Assembly (NCBI GenBank): GCA_025054695.1
Contig: JANWZI010000031.1
Span: 1 to 38,800 of the forward strand
Reading direction: 5' to 3'
DNA length: 38,800 nucleotides
Source: Myxococcota bacterium
GTDB taxonomy: Bacteria; Myxococcota_A; Polyangia; Polyangiales; JANWZI01
In this document: positions 10,519 to 19,097 of the stretch, piece after piece
Numbering within the stretch: the first letter of the stretch is position 1
How the letters are laid out: each line of letters starts with the position of its first letter
Translations under genes and position numbers: made by a program
Notes under the pieces: model-generated
What the model was told of the DNA's origin: nothing
What the model saw: only the letters and a program-made list of their open reading frames with translations
The model's database searches: none

Positions 10519-12753
10519 CTACAGCGGGGTGAGGAAGCTTCGCAGGCTGTACTCGCCGGCTCCGGAGAGGGGCATCTCCACCACCACGTAGTAGCGACCC
10601 GGGGACAAGTCCCGGCTCACGGTGGCCATCGTGGCTCCCATCTGGCAGTCGAGATTCATCGTGCCGGGGCAGCCGTCCCGCAATGCGATCGAGACGTTGC
10701 CGGTGCCGGACATGCGATTGACGGTGACCGTCAGGTTGTGCATGCGGCCCGCCGGGACGTCGACGACGTAGAAGGCATCCGCGCGACCGCTTCCCGCGCA
10801 CCCGGTGGCCACGTCGTCCTCGAAGTCGACCAGCGTATCCCGCATCCGAAACACGCTGGCGCCGCTGATGTCGATGGCGCCCGTGCAGCGATCGTTCGGC
10901 GGTACCGGCGTCGGCGGCGACGTGGTGGCCTGCACCATGACCGAGCCCGCCGCGAGCGTCGTCGCGACCACAACGTAGTAGCGCCCCGGCGGAAGGCTGC
11001 GGAAGGTCTGCACGTGCGGCGAGGTTCCGAGCCGGCAACGCACCACGCTCTCGGGTGCGCTGGATCCACAGGTCCGCTGCACCTCGAGGTAGTGCGACCC
11101 GGCCCCATTGACGCGCACCTCGACATCCCGCGTTTCCGTCAAGTCGAAGTAGAAGTAGAGGTCCCGCTGCGTCGGCGGCGCGCCGCCACACGAGGTGCCC
11201 CCGTCGAGCTCGGGGGTCGCGAGCGACGCGCTCACCGCGGTTCCGTCGGTGGGCAACGGCAGCGCACTGGAGCAGGCGTCCGCGGGCGCACGCATGGCCG
11301 GGTCGGTCACGCTCACCTCGAGCGTCCAGTCGACGGCGGCCGTGTTCTGGGGCTCGAGCAGGACGTAGTAGATGCCCGGGGCGAGCCCTCGACGCCGGAT
11401 TTCCGCCGTTGCGCCGGTGCGGCACACCAGCGTGGACGCGGGCGATCGGCAGTCGGTGACCAACGATAGATACGTCGTGTTTTCCCACGTGCGGTCCGAC
11501 GGAGGCGTGTGTCGCGCCGTCAGGACGACGTCCCGCGTCGAATCGAGCTGAAGCCGGAACGCCGCATCCCGGTACCCCGAGCCCGGGTGACACATCAGCG
11601 CGTAGTCGTCCTCGACCTCCTCGAACATCCCCGTGAAGCGGCCGCCGCCGGAGACGTCGAGCGTCGCTTCGTTGCACACGTCGACCGGCGGGACGGGCGT
11701 CGGGTCGGAGAACATCAAGCGCAGGTCGAAGGCACCCCCCGTCATGGACTTGACGATGATGGCCCAGTCGCCCGCCGGAAGGCTGCGGCGCAAGATCGAG
11801 GGAGGATTGGCGGCGCTGCACTTCTCGTCGGGGCCGCCCGCGCACGCTGCAAAGGGCCGGAGCGCGACCGCGACGCCCGTGCCGCCGCCGGAGACGTGGA
11901 TCCGCACGTCCCGAGGCGAATCGAGGCGGAAGCGAAAGACCGCGTCCGCCCCCGAGGGCCTGCACGACAGCGCGTAGTCTGACGCGAGACCGGACGTCGA
12001 CCCGGAATAAGTGCCGGGCCCGGGCAACATCTCGGCCGAGTCGCACCGGTCGTTGCGCGGCCGACAGTCCGTGTCGAAGTAATCGCGCATCCCGTCGCAG
12101 TCGTCGTCGCGTCGGTTGCCGCACTGCTCGACCGCACCGGGGTAGACGCCACGTCCGTATCGCGGATCGTCGTCGCAATCCTCGCCGCCGCAGCGTCCAT
12201 CGACGAATCCATCGCCGTCGAGGTCGCGCGGCTCGAAGCGACAACCCTCAGCGGGATCGCACGAATCGATCGTGCACCCGTTCTCGTCGTTGCAGTAGGG
12301 CACCGAACCGGGTCGGCAGCCTCCGGCGGCCGGATCGCACACCTCGTCGCCGTTGCACCGGTCCTCGTCCGCGCACTGCTCGTTGCGCGGGTCGTGGACG
12401 CAGCGATCGGCCTCCTCGACGCACGCGTCCGCCGTGCACTCCACGCCGTCGTCGCAGGCTGCTCGGCCGGCAACGCACACGCCGCCCGTGCACAGCTCCG
12501 CGCCGTTGCAGAAGCAACCGTCGTCGCATTCGCCACTCGCGTCGCAGGCCTGACCCAGGGTCGCGCCCATCCGCTCCGGCCGGCACGGCTCGACGAGCGC
12601 GTCGGGAGGTAGGGTGTCGGTGCTTCCATCAGCGGCCGGGACGTCGGCGAAGCCGCCGTCCCGGAGCATCGGGCGGTCGTCTCCACCTGTCTTGCACGCC
12701 GCAGCCACAACCAGCACCGAACCAAGAAGCCATCGTGCGTATCGTCGAAGCAT
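10519..12753 (-). CDS. Cys-rich lipoprotein with MopE-type motif and four beta-sandwich repeats (paralogue B)
   Basis: A 744-residue predicted lipoprotein: a lipobox ends at C20 (SVLVVAAAC), followed by an Asp/Gly linker. Residues about 55-170 hold short Cys modules such as CDDGVECTADACVE and CNDENGCTIDSC. About 175-225 carries a MopE-like putative metal-binding motif (DLDGDGFVDG, DCDDD, GNRRDDDCDG). Four repeats of roughly 125 residues follow, each starting with a C-x(n)-A cluster such as NDRCTGAIDIS and ending with PGRYYVVVE; they look like PPC-type beta-sandwich domains. ATG 12753 has GGAGG at 7 bases. It lies 17 bases after its paralogue. The function is unknown; a surface-exposed binding or matrix role is inference. 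Confidence 0.82.
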   Translation of the reverse strand: MLRRYARWLLGSVLVVAAACKTGGDDRPMLRDGGFADVPAADGSTDTLPPDALVEPCRPERMGATLGQACDASGECDDGCFCNGAELCTGGVCVAGRAACDDGVECTADACVEEADRCVHDPRNEQCADEDRCNGDEVCDPAAGGCRPGSVPYCNDENGCTIDSCDPAEGCRFEPRDLDGDGFVDGRCGGEDCDDDPRYGRGVYPGAVEQCGNRRDDDCDGMRDYFDTDCRPRNDRCDSAEMLPGPGTYSGSTSGLASDYALSCRPSGADAVFRFRLDSPRDVRIHVSGGGTGVAVALRPFAACAGGPDEKCSAANPPSILRRSLPAGDWAIIVKSMTGGAFDLRLMFSDPTPVPPVDVCNEATLDVSGGGRFTGMFEEVEDDYALMCHPGSGYRDAAFRLQLDSTRDVVLTARHTPPSDRTWENTTYLSLVTDCRSPASTLVCRTGATAEIRRRGLAPGIYYVLLEPQNTAAVDWTLEVSVTDPAMRAPADACSSALPLPTDGTAVSASLATPELDGGTSCGGAPPTQRDLYFYFDLTETRDVEVRVNGAGSHYLEVQRTCGSSAPESVVRCRLGTSPHVQTFRSLPPGRYYVVVATTLAAGSVMVQATTSPPTPVPPNDRCTGAIDISGASVFRMRDTLVDFEDDVATGCAGSGRADAFYVVDVPAGRMHNLTVTVNRMSGTGNVSIALRDGCPGTMNLDCQMGATMATVSRDLSPGRYYVVVEMPLSGAGEYSLRSFLTPL

Positions 12754-12770
12754 TCGCGTTCCTCCACACC

Positions 12771-14858
12771 TCACGGCGCCAGCACCTGCACCTCGAGCTC
12801 GTAGCGACCGGCGTTGCCCTCGGCGAAGCCGTCCACCACGAGGAAATACGTCCCCGGCCCGACCGAGCGGTCCAGGAAGCTCGCCACACCGTCGATCCCG
12901 TCGTCGTCGCACGCGAGCTCACGGCGGCTCACGCACGCCCCGGCGTGCAGGTGCAGCACCGTGTCGAACGACGAACCGCTCGTGGAGGCGACGATGCGGG
13001 CCGGCGCGTCCAGATCGACACGAAAGACCGCATCCGGCGAACGCGCGTTGCCGCCGCACGTCGCGGTTTCGAGGTCGTTCGACATGCCGATCGTGCTGCC
13101 GGAGAACAAGCCACCCGTTCGCGGCACCGGGTGCGCCGTCGCGCACGCATCGTTGCCCGCGACCTCGACGGGCATCGACGGCGGCGAGGCCACGACGTCG
13201 AGGCGGTAGCCGGTGCCGGCAAAGGACTCGACGACGACGTGATAGGTTCCAGGATCGAGCCCCCGCAGGCGGGCGCGCGCGGGACTGCCCACCGTGCACC
13301 GTAGGCTCTCCCCACGGCCGCAGCTTCGCTCGACCGACTGGTACATGAACATCCCGCCGCCGTCGACGGACACGGTGACGTCGGACCGCTCGGTCAGCTC
13401 GAAGCGGTGCACGGCGTCCACGTAGAAGAAGCCGCAGGAGATGGCCACGTCGTCTTGCTTGTCGGCGAGCGTGCCGACGACCGAACCGCCGACGGGCACG
13501 GGCAGCGCGGTCGCGCACGTGTCCCCGGCCGGTGCCGCCGAGGGGGGCAACAGCTCCACCTCAAGCTGGAAGTCGACGGCGCGGTGACTGGGCCCTTCGA
13601 GCACGATGAAATATCGGCCAGCGGGCAATTCGTGAAGCCGGGCCCCGGCCGGTGCCCCCCGCGCGCAGCGAAGGCTGCTCGCCTCATCACCACAGGCGCG
13701 CTGCACCGAGAAACTCATCGCGTCGCCACTGCCGGCGATGGCCCGGATGCGAACGTCCCGCACCTCCGTCGTCTCCAAGACGTAGACGAGGTCGGGAACC
13801 GTGCCGACGCCGCAGCGCGTCGTCAGGTCGTCGCGCACGTCGATCGTCGAGCCGATGAAACGGCCGCCGGCGCTCACGTCGATCGCACCTTCACACGTCT
13901 CGTTGCGTGGCTCGGGCAGCGGGTCGCCGAGCGCCACCTCGACGCCGAGCGTGCCCGGCGACGTGTCGCTCACGACGAGGAAGTACCGACCGGGCTCCAG
14001 CCGTCGCGTGGAGAGCTCGGCCGGAAACCCGCTCGCGCAGCCCCGCTCGGTGCGCCGGTCCCCGCAGCTGGTTTGCAGGGCGACCGCCGTGAGCCCCTCG
14101 CCGTCGACGCGCACGGTGAGTCGGCGCGGCTCGCGCAGCTCGAGCGAAAGCACGACGTCCCGTCGGCCGGCGCCCCCACAGCTCGTCGGGGCGTCCGCGA
14201 CCGTCCCCTCGGTCCGCACCTCGAAGTAGCCGCCGCCCGACACGTCGAGCGGGTCGTCGCAGCCGTCGTGCGGAGGCCGCCCGCACTCGCTTTCGTCGAG
14301 CTCCCCATCGCAGTCGTTGTCCACTCCGTCGGCGCACACCTCGGCTGCCGTCGAGTGACGCGTCGGGTTGCGATCGTCGCAGTCGCCTCCCCCCGGACAG
14401 TGCCAGTCGGGGTCGCCGTCTTCGTCGAAATCGCGGGGCGCGTGCCGACAGATTCGCGCCGCCTCGTCGCACCGGTCGAGCGTGCAGACGTTGCCGTCGT
14501 TGCACGTGCGCGGAGAGCCGGCGCGACAGTCACGCACCGGGTCGCACAGCTCGTCGCCGTTGCAGAAGACGCCGTCGTCGCAGCGCCGGTGGTCCACCTC
14601 GTGGCGGCACCAACCCCCAGCCACGCACGTGTCGAGCGTGCAGCCGACGCCGTCGTCGCACTCGGCATCCGTAGCGCACGGGCGCGCGCCGTCCGGTCGT
14701 GTCCCGCCGTCCGCGTCGCCCCCCGCGTCGGCCGCGACCGTGGTGTCGGCCGTCGCGTCGGTCGGGCCTGCGTCGTACGTGCGAGGGCCCTCGCCCCCGC
14801 CGCAAGCCGCGCCCCCCAGAGCCGCGGCGAGCCACACCCCGATCGTTCGTCGTCGCAT
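12771..14858 (-). CDS. Cys-rich lipoprotein with MopE-type motif and four beta-sandwich repeats (paralogue A)
   Basis: A 695-residue paralogue of the downstream gene with the same plan. A signal peptide ends at C19 (LAAALGGAAC), then an Ala/Asp/Thr-rich linker about 50 residues long. Cys modules follow (CDDGVGCTLDTCVAGGWC, CNDGNVCTLDRC), then the metal-binding-type motif DFDEDGDPDWHCPGGGDCDD with DGVDNDCDGELDE. Four repeats of about 125 residues come last, with starts such as RNETCEGAIDVSAGG and ends such as PGRYFLVVSD. ATG 14858 was chosen because it places the lipobox correctly; a weak GGGGAG lies about 11 bases upstream. The frame is open far upstream, but that part has no signal sequence. 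The gene heads a two-gene unit, probably from a local duplication. Confidence 0.82.
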   Translation of the reverse strand: MRRRTIGVWLAAALGGAACGGGEGPRTYDAGPTDATADTTVAADAGGDADGGTRPDGARPCATDAECDDGVGCTLDTCVAGGWCRHEVDHRRCDDGVFCNGDELCDPVRDCRAGSPRTCNDGNVCTLDRCDEAARICRHAPRDFDEDGDPDWHCPGGGDCDDRNPTRHSTAAEVCADGVDNDCDGELDESECGRPPHDGCDDPLDVSGGGYFEVRTEGTVADAPTSCGGAGRRDVVLSLELREPRRLTVRVDGEGLTAVALQTSCGDRRTERGCASGFPAELSTRRLEPGRYFLVVSDTSPGTLGVEVALGDPLPEPRNETCEGAIDVSAGGRFIGSTIDVRDDLTTRCGVGTVPDLVYVLETTEVRDVRIRAIAGSGDAMSFSVQRACGDEASSLRCARGAPAGARLHELPAGRYFIVLEGPSHRAVDFQLEVELLPPSAAPAGDTCATALPVPVGGSVVGTLADKQDDVAISCGFFYVDAVHRFELTERSDVTVSVDGGGMFMYQSVERSCGRGESLRCTVGSPARARLRGLDPGTYHVVVESFAGTGYRLDVVASPPSMPVEVAGNDACATAHPVPRTGGLFSGSTIGMSNDLETATCGGNARSPDAVFRVDLDAPARIVASTSGSSFDTVLHLHAGACVSRRELACDDDGIDGVASFLDRSVGPGTYFLVVDGFAEGNAGRYELEVQVLAP

Positions 14859-15205
14859 CCCGACCGTCGTCTCCCCGCGTGCGCGCGCCTGCGGCGCGAC
14901 CGCGGCAGTATGCCACGCGAGTGCCGTGCCGAGTAGGCAGTGCGCGATGACCGAGCGGCAACTGGCGTACCTCGAACCCGGTTCCGCGATCGCCGGTTCG
15001 TGGCTCGAGCGCGAACGCGGGTCGAGTCGGCCGATCGTGCCGAGCGCCGTCTCGAGGCCGAGTCGAAGTCGGAGCCCCACTCCACGCACGCCACGCGAGT
15101 CGAGGCGGGCGAAGCGGCGGCTCGATGCGAAGCGGTCCGTTTCGACCCTCGCCGCACGGCACGCTACTTGGCACCCGAGGCAGCCCCTTGCGTACAATCG
15201 GCGCC
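14859..15205. other. Divergent intergenic region (347 bp)
   Basis: This separates lipoprotein A (minus) from the sseB-like gene (plus). I see no gene. Near 15049-15078 there is a short decayed stretch resembling the 6-bp arrays (GAGGCCGAGTCGAAGTCGGAG), the poorest copy in the window. The plus-strand promoter near its right end is listed separately. On the minus strand CATACT near 14910 could be a -10, but no matching -35 was found. Confidence 0.6.
15168..15198 (+). promoter_or_regulatory. Candidate sigma-70 promoter for sseB-like gene, possibly leaderless
   Basis: TTGGCA at 15168-15173 and TACAAT at 15193-15198 are separated by 19 bases, slightly long. A start of transcription about 7 bases after the -10 would fall at 15205-15206, which is the first base of the GTG start codon. 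No Shine-Dalgarno precedes that GTG, so a leaderless mRNA is possible. Confidence 0.4.
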
Positions 15206-16249
15206 GTGACGACCGACCGCGCGAGGGAGGCCTTATTCCGCCTCCTCGCTCAGGCGCACGCAGGGGGGCAGGCGCGCGTCGACGCGCTCGTCGCCTTATC
15301 CCAGCGGACGGTTCACGTGGCGCTCTGGGGGCCTGGGCAGGACAGCTTCCGGACCTTGCTCAACAGCCACGGTCAAACGGCCTTGCCCGTGTTCACCGAG
15401 GTCGCCCACCTCGAGGAGGCGGCGACCCGTTTCGCGTGGCGACAACCCGACGGATCGGTCGCCAGGCGCGAGGTCGGGGCGCGCGAGGCGATTCGACACG
15501 TAATCGCCCACCACGTGGACTTCCTCGTCGTCGACATCTGCGCGCCGCACGCCTTCGAGGCGGGCCGCGCCGAGCTCGAGCCGCTCCTCGAGGCGGGTGC
15601 CCGGCGGCCGGCGACGGGACCCAATGCGGCGGTCGGTCGCATCTCCACCTCGATGCTCGCCGCGCAACGTCCGACGCCGTCATCCGGCTCGCTCTTCGCG
15701 TCGGCGCGACCGACTCCGCCGCCCGGCTCCGTCTCGGCGCCGGGATCTGCCATTCATCACTCCGGAACGCCGACCGCGGCGTCGACGACGGCACCGGGCG
15801 ACCGCTCGATGCCTCGTCCCGATGACGCGCGAAGCCCGCTCGCCGAATCGGCTCCGGCCGCCACGCCCACGATGGGCTCGACGAGCACGGACGGATCCCC
15901 ACGCGCGCAGGCCCGCTTCGGCTCCGGATCGACCGTGCGTCTCGCGCGCCTTGCCTCGCCGCCGTCGGACGAGTTGCTCGACGCCCTCGGGGGCGTGCTG
16001 CGGGGGTTCCCCGAGGTCGAGTGGGCCGTGCTCTGCTCGGCCGCTCGCGGGCCGGCAGCGGCCGTACCCACGGTGTGCGTGCGGGTCGACGCCTCATTCC
16101 GGCAGCGGCTTTCCGAAATCGTCTCGTCTTTGCGTCGTGCGGGCGAGAGCAAGGGCGCGGCGCTCGACGTCCTTCTGCTCGACGATCCGCTCCTGGCCGA
16201 GTCGGCGCGGGCCGAGGGCGTCGCCTTCTATCCCTGGAAGAAGCGCTGA
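15206..16249 (+). CDS. SseB family protein (two SseB-type domains, long linker)
   Basis: A 347-residue protein. The N-terminal about 125 residues match the SseB domain: HVALWG near residue 35, then LPVFTEVAHLEEA, and a region ending VVDICAPHAFEAGRAELEPLL. A linker of about 110 residues rich in Ser, Thr, Pro and Ala follows and looks disordered. The last about 100 residues resemble the SseB C-terminal domain (VEWAVLCSAARGP, VCVRVDASFRQRLSEIVSSL). SseB in E. coli alters serine sensitivity; the family's biochemistry is not settled, and in Gram-positives related domains sit near type VII secretion genes. GTG 15206 is the likely start. The gene is followed by repeat array 3 and then lon. Confidence 0.75.
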   Translation: MTTDRAREALFRLLAQAHAGGQARVDALVALSQRTVHVALWGPGQDSFRTLLNSHGQTALPVFTEVAHLEEAATRFAWRQPDGSVARREVGAREAIRHVIAHHVDFLVVDICAPHAFEAGRAELEPLLEAGARRPATGPNAAVGRISTSMLAAQRPTPSSGSLFASARPTPPPGSVSAPGSAIHHSGTPTAASTTAPGDRSMPRPDDARSPLAESAPAATPTMGSTSTDGSPRAQARFGSGSTVRLARLASPPSDELLDALGGVLRGFPEVEWAVLCSAARGPAAAVPTVCVRVDASFRQRLSEIVSSLRRAGESKGAALDVLLLDDPLLAESARAEGVAFYPWKKR

Positions 16250-16288
16250 CGGCGGCGGTCAGTCGGTCGACGTCACTGAGGGTTCTTG

Positions 16289-16384
16289 CGAATCGGAGCC
16301 CGAGCCCGAGACCGAGTCCACGTCAGAGCCTGAGACCGAGGCCAAGGTCGAGTCTTGCCCGAGACTGAGGCCGGAATCGAGCCC
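16289..16384 (+). repeat. Degenerate 6-bp tandem array 3, about 16 units
   Basis: A shorter, more decayed array in the 202-base gap between the sseB-like gene and lon, both plus strand. Recognisable units are GAGCCC, GAGACC, GAGTCC and GAGGCC, with drifted forms such as CAGAGCCTGAGACC. It begins 39 bases after the sseB-like stop and ends 67 bases before the lon ATG, so promoter elements for lon, if any, lie in or after it. Confidence 0.85.
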
Positions 16385-16451
16385 GCTCGCGGGCCTCGAG
16401 CCGAACGAGACCTCTTGCGGCCGTCTGCGCGCACGAGACACTAGGCCTCGG

Positions 16452-18815
16452 ATGCGCGCGCTCGTGTTCCCCTCGGTGCTCCCGGTTCTGCCCCTGCGCA
16501 ATTCGGTGCTCTTCCCCGGCGCCGTGGTGCCGGTGAACGTCAGCCGGCCGCGGTCGGTGCGCCTCGTCGAGTCACTGCCGCATGGGGAGCGCCCCGTGAT
16601 TCTCGTCGTCGCGCAGCGCGCTCCGCAGGTCGACGACCCGCGCCTGGAGGACGTGCACGAGATCGGCACGGTGGCCCGGCTACTGCAAGTCGTCCGGCTG
16701 TCCTCCGACCACTACAGCATCGTGCTGCAGGGGATCTCGCGCGCGCGCCTGCTCGGTCCGGCCGAGCGTCATCCGTACCTGCGCGCACGCGTCGAGCTCG
16801 TCGAAGCGCCGCCGGATCCCTCGAGTGCGGATCCGGGCCTCGTCGAGAGGCTGCACGAGGCGATCCGCCGCCTGGCCGAGGTGCTCCCGCCGCCTTCGAG
16901 CGACGCGCTCAAGCCCCTGGAGCAAGTGGCCGACCCGGGCGCGCTCGCCGACCTGGCCGCGACGCACCTGCAGACGCCGACGTCGGTCAAGCAGGCCCTG
17001 CTCGAGCTGCTCGATCCCATCCCGCGCGCCCGACGGGTGGTCGAGCTCCTCGAACGCGAGGTCGAGGTGCAGCGCGTCCGGCGCGAGGTCGCGCGCATGG
17101 TCCAGGAAGAGATGTCGCGGAGCCAGCGCGAATACCTGCTGCGTCAACAGCTGCGCGCGATCCGCCGCGAGCTCGGGGAAGGCGAGGACGACGAGGACGA
17201 GATCGAGCAGCTTCGCGATCGCGTGGCGCGAGCCGACATGCCGCCCGAAGCCGAGAAGGCCGCCAAGAAGCAGCTCGCGCGCATGCGCACGATGCCCGCG
17301 TCGGGCGCCGAGTATCAGGTGGCGCGCAACTACGTCGAGTGGCTCGTCGAGCTGCCCTGGGGCCGGGGCACGCCCGATCGGCTCGACGTCGCCGAGGCGC
17401 GCCGCGTGCTCGACGCGGACCATTATGGGCTCGAGCCCGTCAAGCGACGCATCGTCGAGTACGTCGCCGTCCGACGGTTGCGTGGAGACAAGAAGGGGCC
17501 GATACTTTGCTTTCTTGGCCCGCCGGGTGTGGGCAAGACGTCCCTCGGACGTTCCATCGCGCGCGCGACCGGACGCAACTTCGTCCGCATCGCGCTGGGA
17601 GGCGTGCACGACGAGGCCGAGATTCGCGGTCATCGCCGGACGTACGTCGGCGCGCTACCCGGTCGCCTCGTCTCGGCGCTGCGCAAGGCAGGCTCACGCA
17701 ACCCGGTCATGCTCCTCGACGAGGTCGACAAGCTTGGCCGCGACGTCCGCGGCGATCCGGCCGCCGCGCTGCTCGAGGCGCTCGACCCCGAGCAGAACCA
17801 CGCGTTCGCCGACCACTACATCGAGGTGCCCGTGGACCTCTCCCAGGTTCTGTTCGTCGCGACGGCGAACCGCCGCGACACGATCCCGCCGCCCCTGCTC
17901 GACCGGATGGAGGTCATCGAGTTGCCCGGCTACGGCCGTGACGAGAAGCTCGCCATCGCGCGCGGACACCTCGTCCCTCGACAGCTCGAGGCGCACGGCC
18001 TGCAACCGGACCGGCTGGAGATTCCCGACGCGGTGCTCGAGCTCTTGCTGGACGGCTACACACGCGAGGCCGGAGTGCGCGGTCTCGAACGACAGATCGC
18101 GGCGCTCTGTCGGGCCGTGGCGGTCGAGCTGGCCCGCGGCGTGGACGTGCGGCGCGTCGCCGACGAGGCGTTCGTCGGGGCGACGCTCGGCGCCCCGCGC
18201 CACGAGCCGCCGGCCGCGGAGCGCCACCCGGTGGCGGGCGTGGCCACGGGCCTGGCCTGGACGCCGACGGGCGGTGAGGTGCTTCTGGTGGAATCGACGC
18301 GGATGGCGGGCACCGGGAAGATCCACGTCACGGGCAACGCCGGCGAGGTGATGCGCGAATCGGTGGCCGCAGCCTTCACGTACCTGCGCTCGCGCGCCGG
18401 CGCGCTCGGGCTGCCCGACGACTTCCTCGAGCGCATCGACGTGCACGTCCACCTTCCCCAAGCCGCCCTTCCCAAGGACGGCCCCGGGCACGGGGCGGCG
18501 ATCGTCGCGTCCCTCGCCTCGATGCTCACGCGCCGCCGCGTCCGATCCGACCTCGCGCTGATGGGGGAGATCACGCTTCGAGGCGCTGTGCTGCGCGTCG
18601 ACGGAGTCCGACAGAAGTGCCTCGCCGCCCACCGCGCGGGCATCCGCCACGTCGTGCTTCCACGGGCGAGCGAGCCCGACTGGGAGGAAGTTCCCGAGCC
18701 GATTCGCGCTACATTGCAGCCTCACTTCGTCCACCACGTCGACGAAGTGCTCGCGCTGGCCCTGATGACGGATCCCGTGGCCGATCCTCGCGCCGAGACC
18801 GGCGCGGCGCCCTGA
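16452..18815 (+). CDS. Lon family AAA+ protein lacking the catalytic serine
   Basis: A 787-residue protein with full Lon architecture: N-terminal LON substrate-binding domain (VLPLRNSVLFPGAVVPVNV, about residues 10-200), coiled coil, AAA+ module with Walker A GPPGVGKT at 356-363, Walker B MLLDEVDK, sensor FVATANRRDTIPPPLLDRME and YTREAGVRGLERQI, then the protease domain. The canonical PKDGPSAG here reads PKDGPGHG, so the nucleophile position 679 is Gly (codon GGG, 18486-18488). The partner K722 (VRQK, AAG 18615-18617) remains. PEGATP before it is also changed, to PQAALP. The ATPase looks intact, so an unfoldase or chaperone without peptidase activity is likely. ATG 16452 gives normal Lon numbering. 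Another Lon elsewhere in the genome is expected to do proteolysis. Confidence 0.93.
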   Translation: MRALVFPSVLPVLPLRNSVLFPGAVVPVNVSRPRSVRLVESLPHGERPVILVVAQRAPQVDDPRLEDVHEIGTVARLLQVVRLSSDHYSIVLQGISRARLLGPAERHPYLRARVELVEAPPDPSSADPGLVERLHEAIRRLAEVLPPPSSDALKPLEQVADPGALADLAATHLQTPTSVKQALLELLDPIPRARRVVELLEREVEVQRVRREVARMVQEEMSRSQREYLLRQQLRAIRRELGEGEDDEDEIEQLRDRVARADMPPEAEKAAKKQLARMRTMPASGAEYQVARNYVEWLVELPWGRGTPDRLDVAEARRVLDADHYGLEPVKRRIVEYVAVRRLRGDKKGPILCFLGPPGVGKTSLGRSIARATGRNFVRIALGGVHDEAEIRGHRRTYVGALPGRLVSALRKAGSRNPVMLLDEVDKLGRDVRGDPAAALLEALDPEQNHAFADHYIEVPVDLSQVLFVATANRRDTIPPPLLDRMEVIELPGYGRDEKLAIARGHLVPRQLEAHGLQPDRLEIPDAVLELLLDGYTREAGVRGLERQIAALCRAVAVELARGVDVRRVADEAFVGATLGAPRHEPPAAERHPVAGVATGLAWTPTGGEVLLVESTRMAGTGKIHVTGNAGEVMRESVAAAFTYLRSRAGALGLPDDFLERIDVHVHLPQAALPKDGPGHGAAIVASLASMLTRRRVRSDLALMGEITLRGAVLRVDGVRQKCLAAHRAGIRHVVLPRASEPDWEEVPEPIRATLQPHFVHHVDEVLALALMTDPVADPRAETGAAP

Positions 18816-18844
18816 CGAGGCGCCAAGGGCCGTCTGCGTCCGCG

Positions 18845-18895
18845 TGCGAGTGCAAGTCCGCACCGAGACCGAGCCCGAATCCAGGTCCGAGTTCG
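18845..18895 (+). repeat. Degenerate 6-bp array 4, about 8 units (decayed)
   Basis: A short remnant 29 bases after the lon stop, in the 282-base gap before the next plus-strand gene. Units GAGACC, GAGCCC, GAATCC and GAGTTC are readable. Upstream, GGCGCC-CTGACGA-GGCGCC (18806-18824) can form a 6-bp stem around the lon stop codon but has no T-tract. Nothing else was recognised in 18896-19097. Confidence 0.65.
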
Positions 18896-19097
18896 GGGCC
18901 AGGCCGAACGTGGGACCGGATCGTGCGGTTGGGTCACGGCGAGCCGCGGTCATGGCCATCGGCGCCAGGCTGCCCGGCGCGAGCGTTGGTCGTGCGGTCG
19001 AGCTCGAACGCGCCCACGAGAGGGGTCGGCAACGGCCGGTCGACGTGTCGCCTGAGCGCGGCAAGCCTCGTCGCTCGACGATCACTACGCGAAGCTG

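Noticed and set aside
14940-15209. Plus-strand 89-codon frame in the divergent gap before the sseB-like gene
   Set aside because: Arg/Ala/Glu-rich composition of a chance frame, no ribosome site, and it covers the probable promoter region.
18806-18824. Intrinsic terminator at the end of lon
   Set aside because: A 6-bp GGCGCC stem is present, but the loop holds the stop codon and no T-tract follows.
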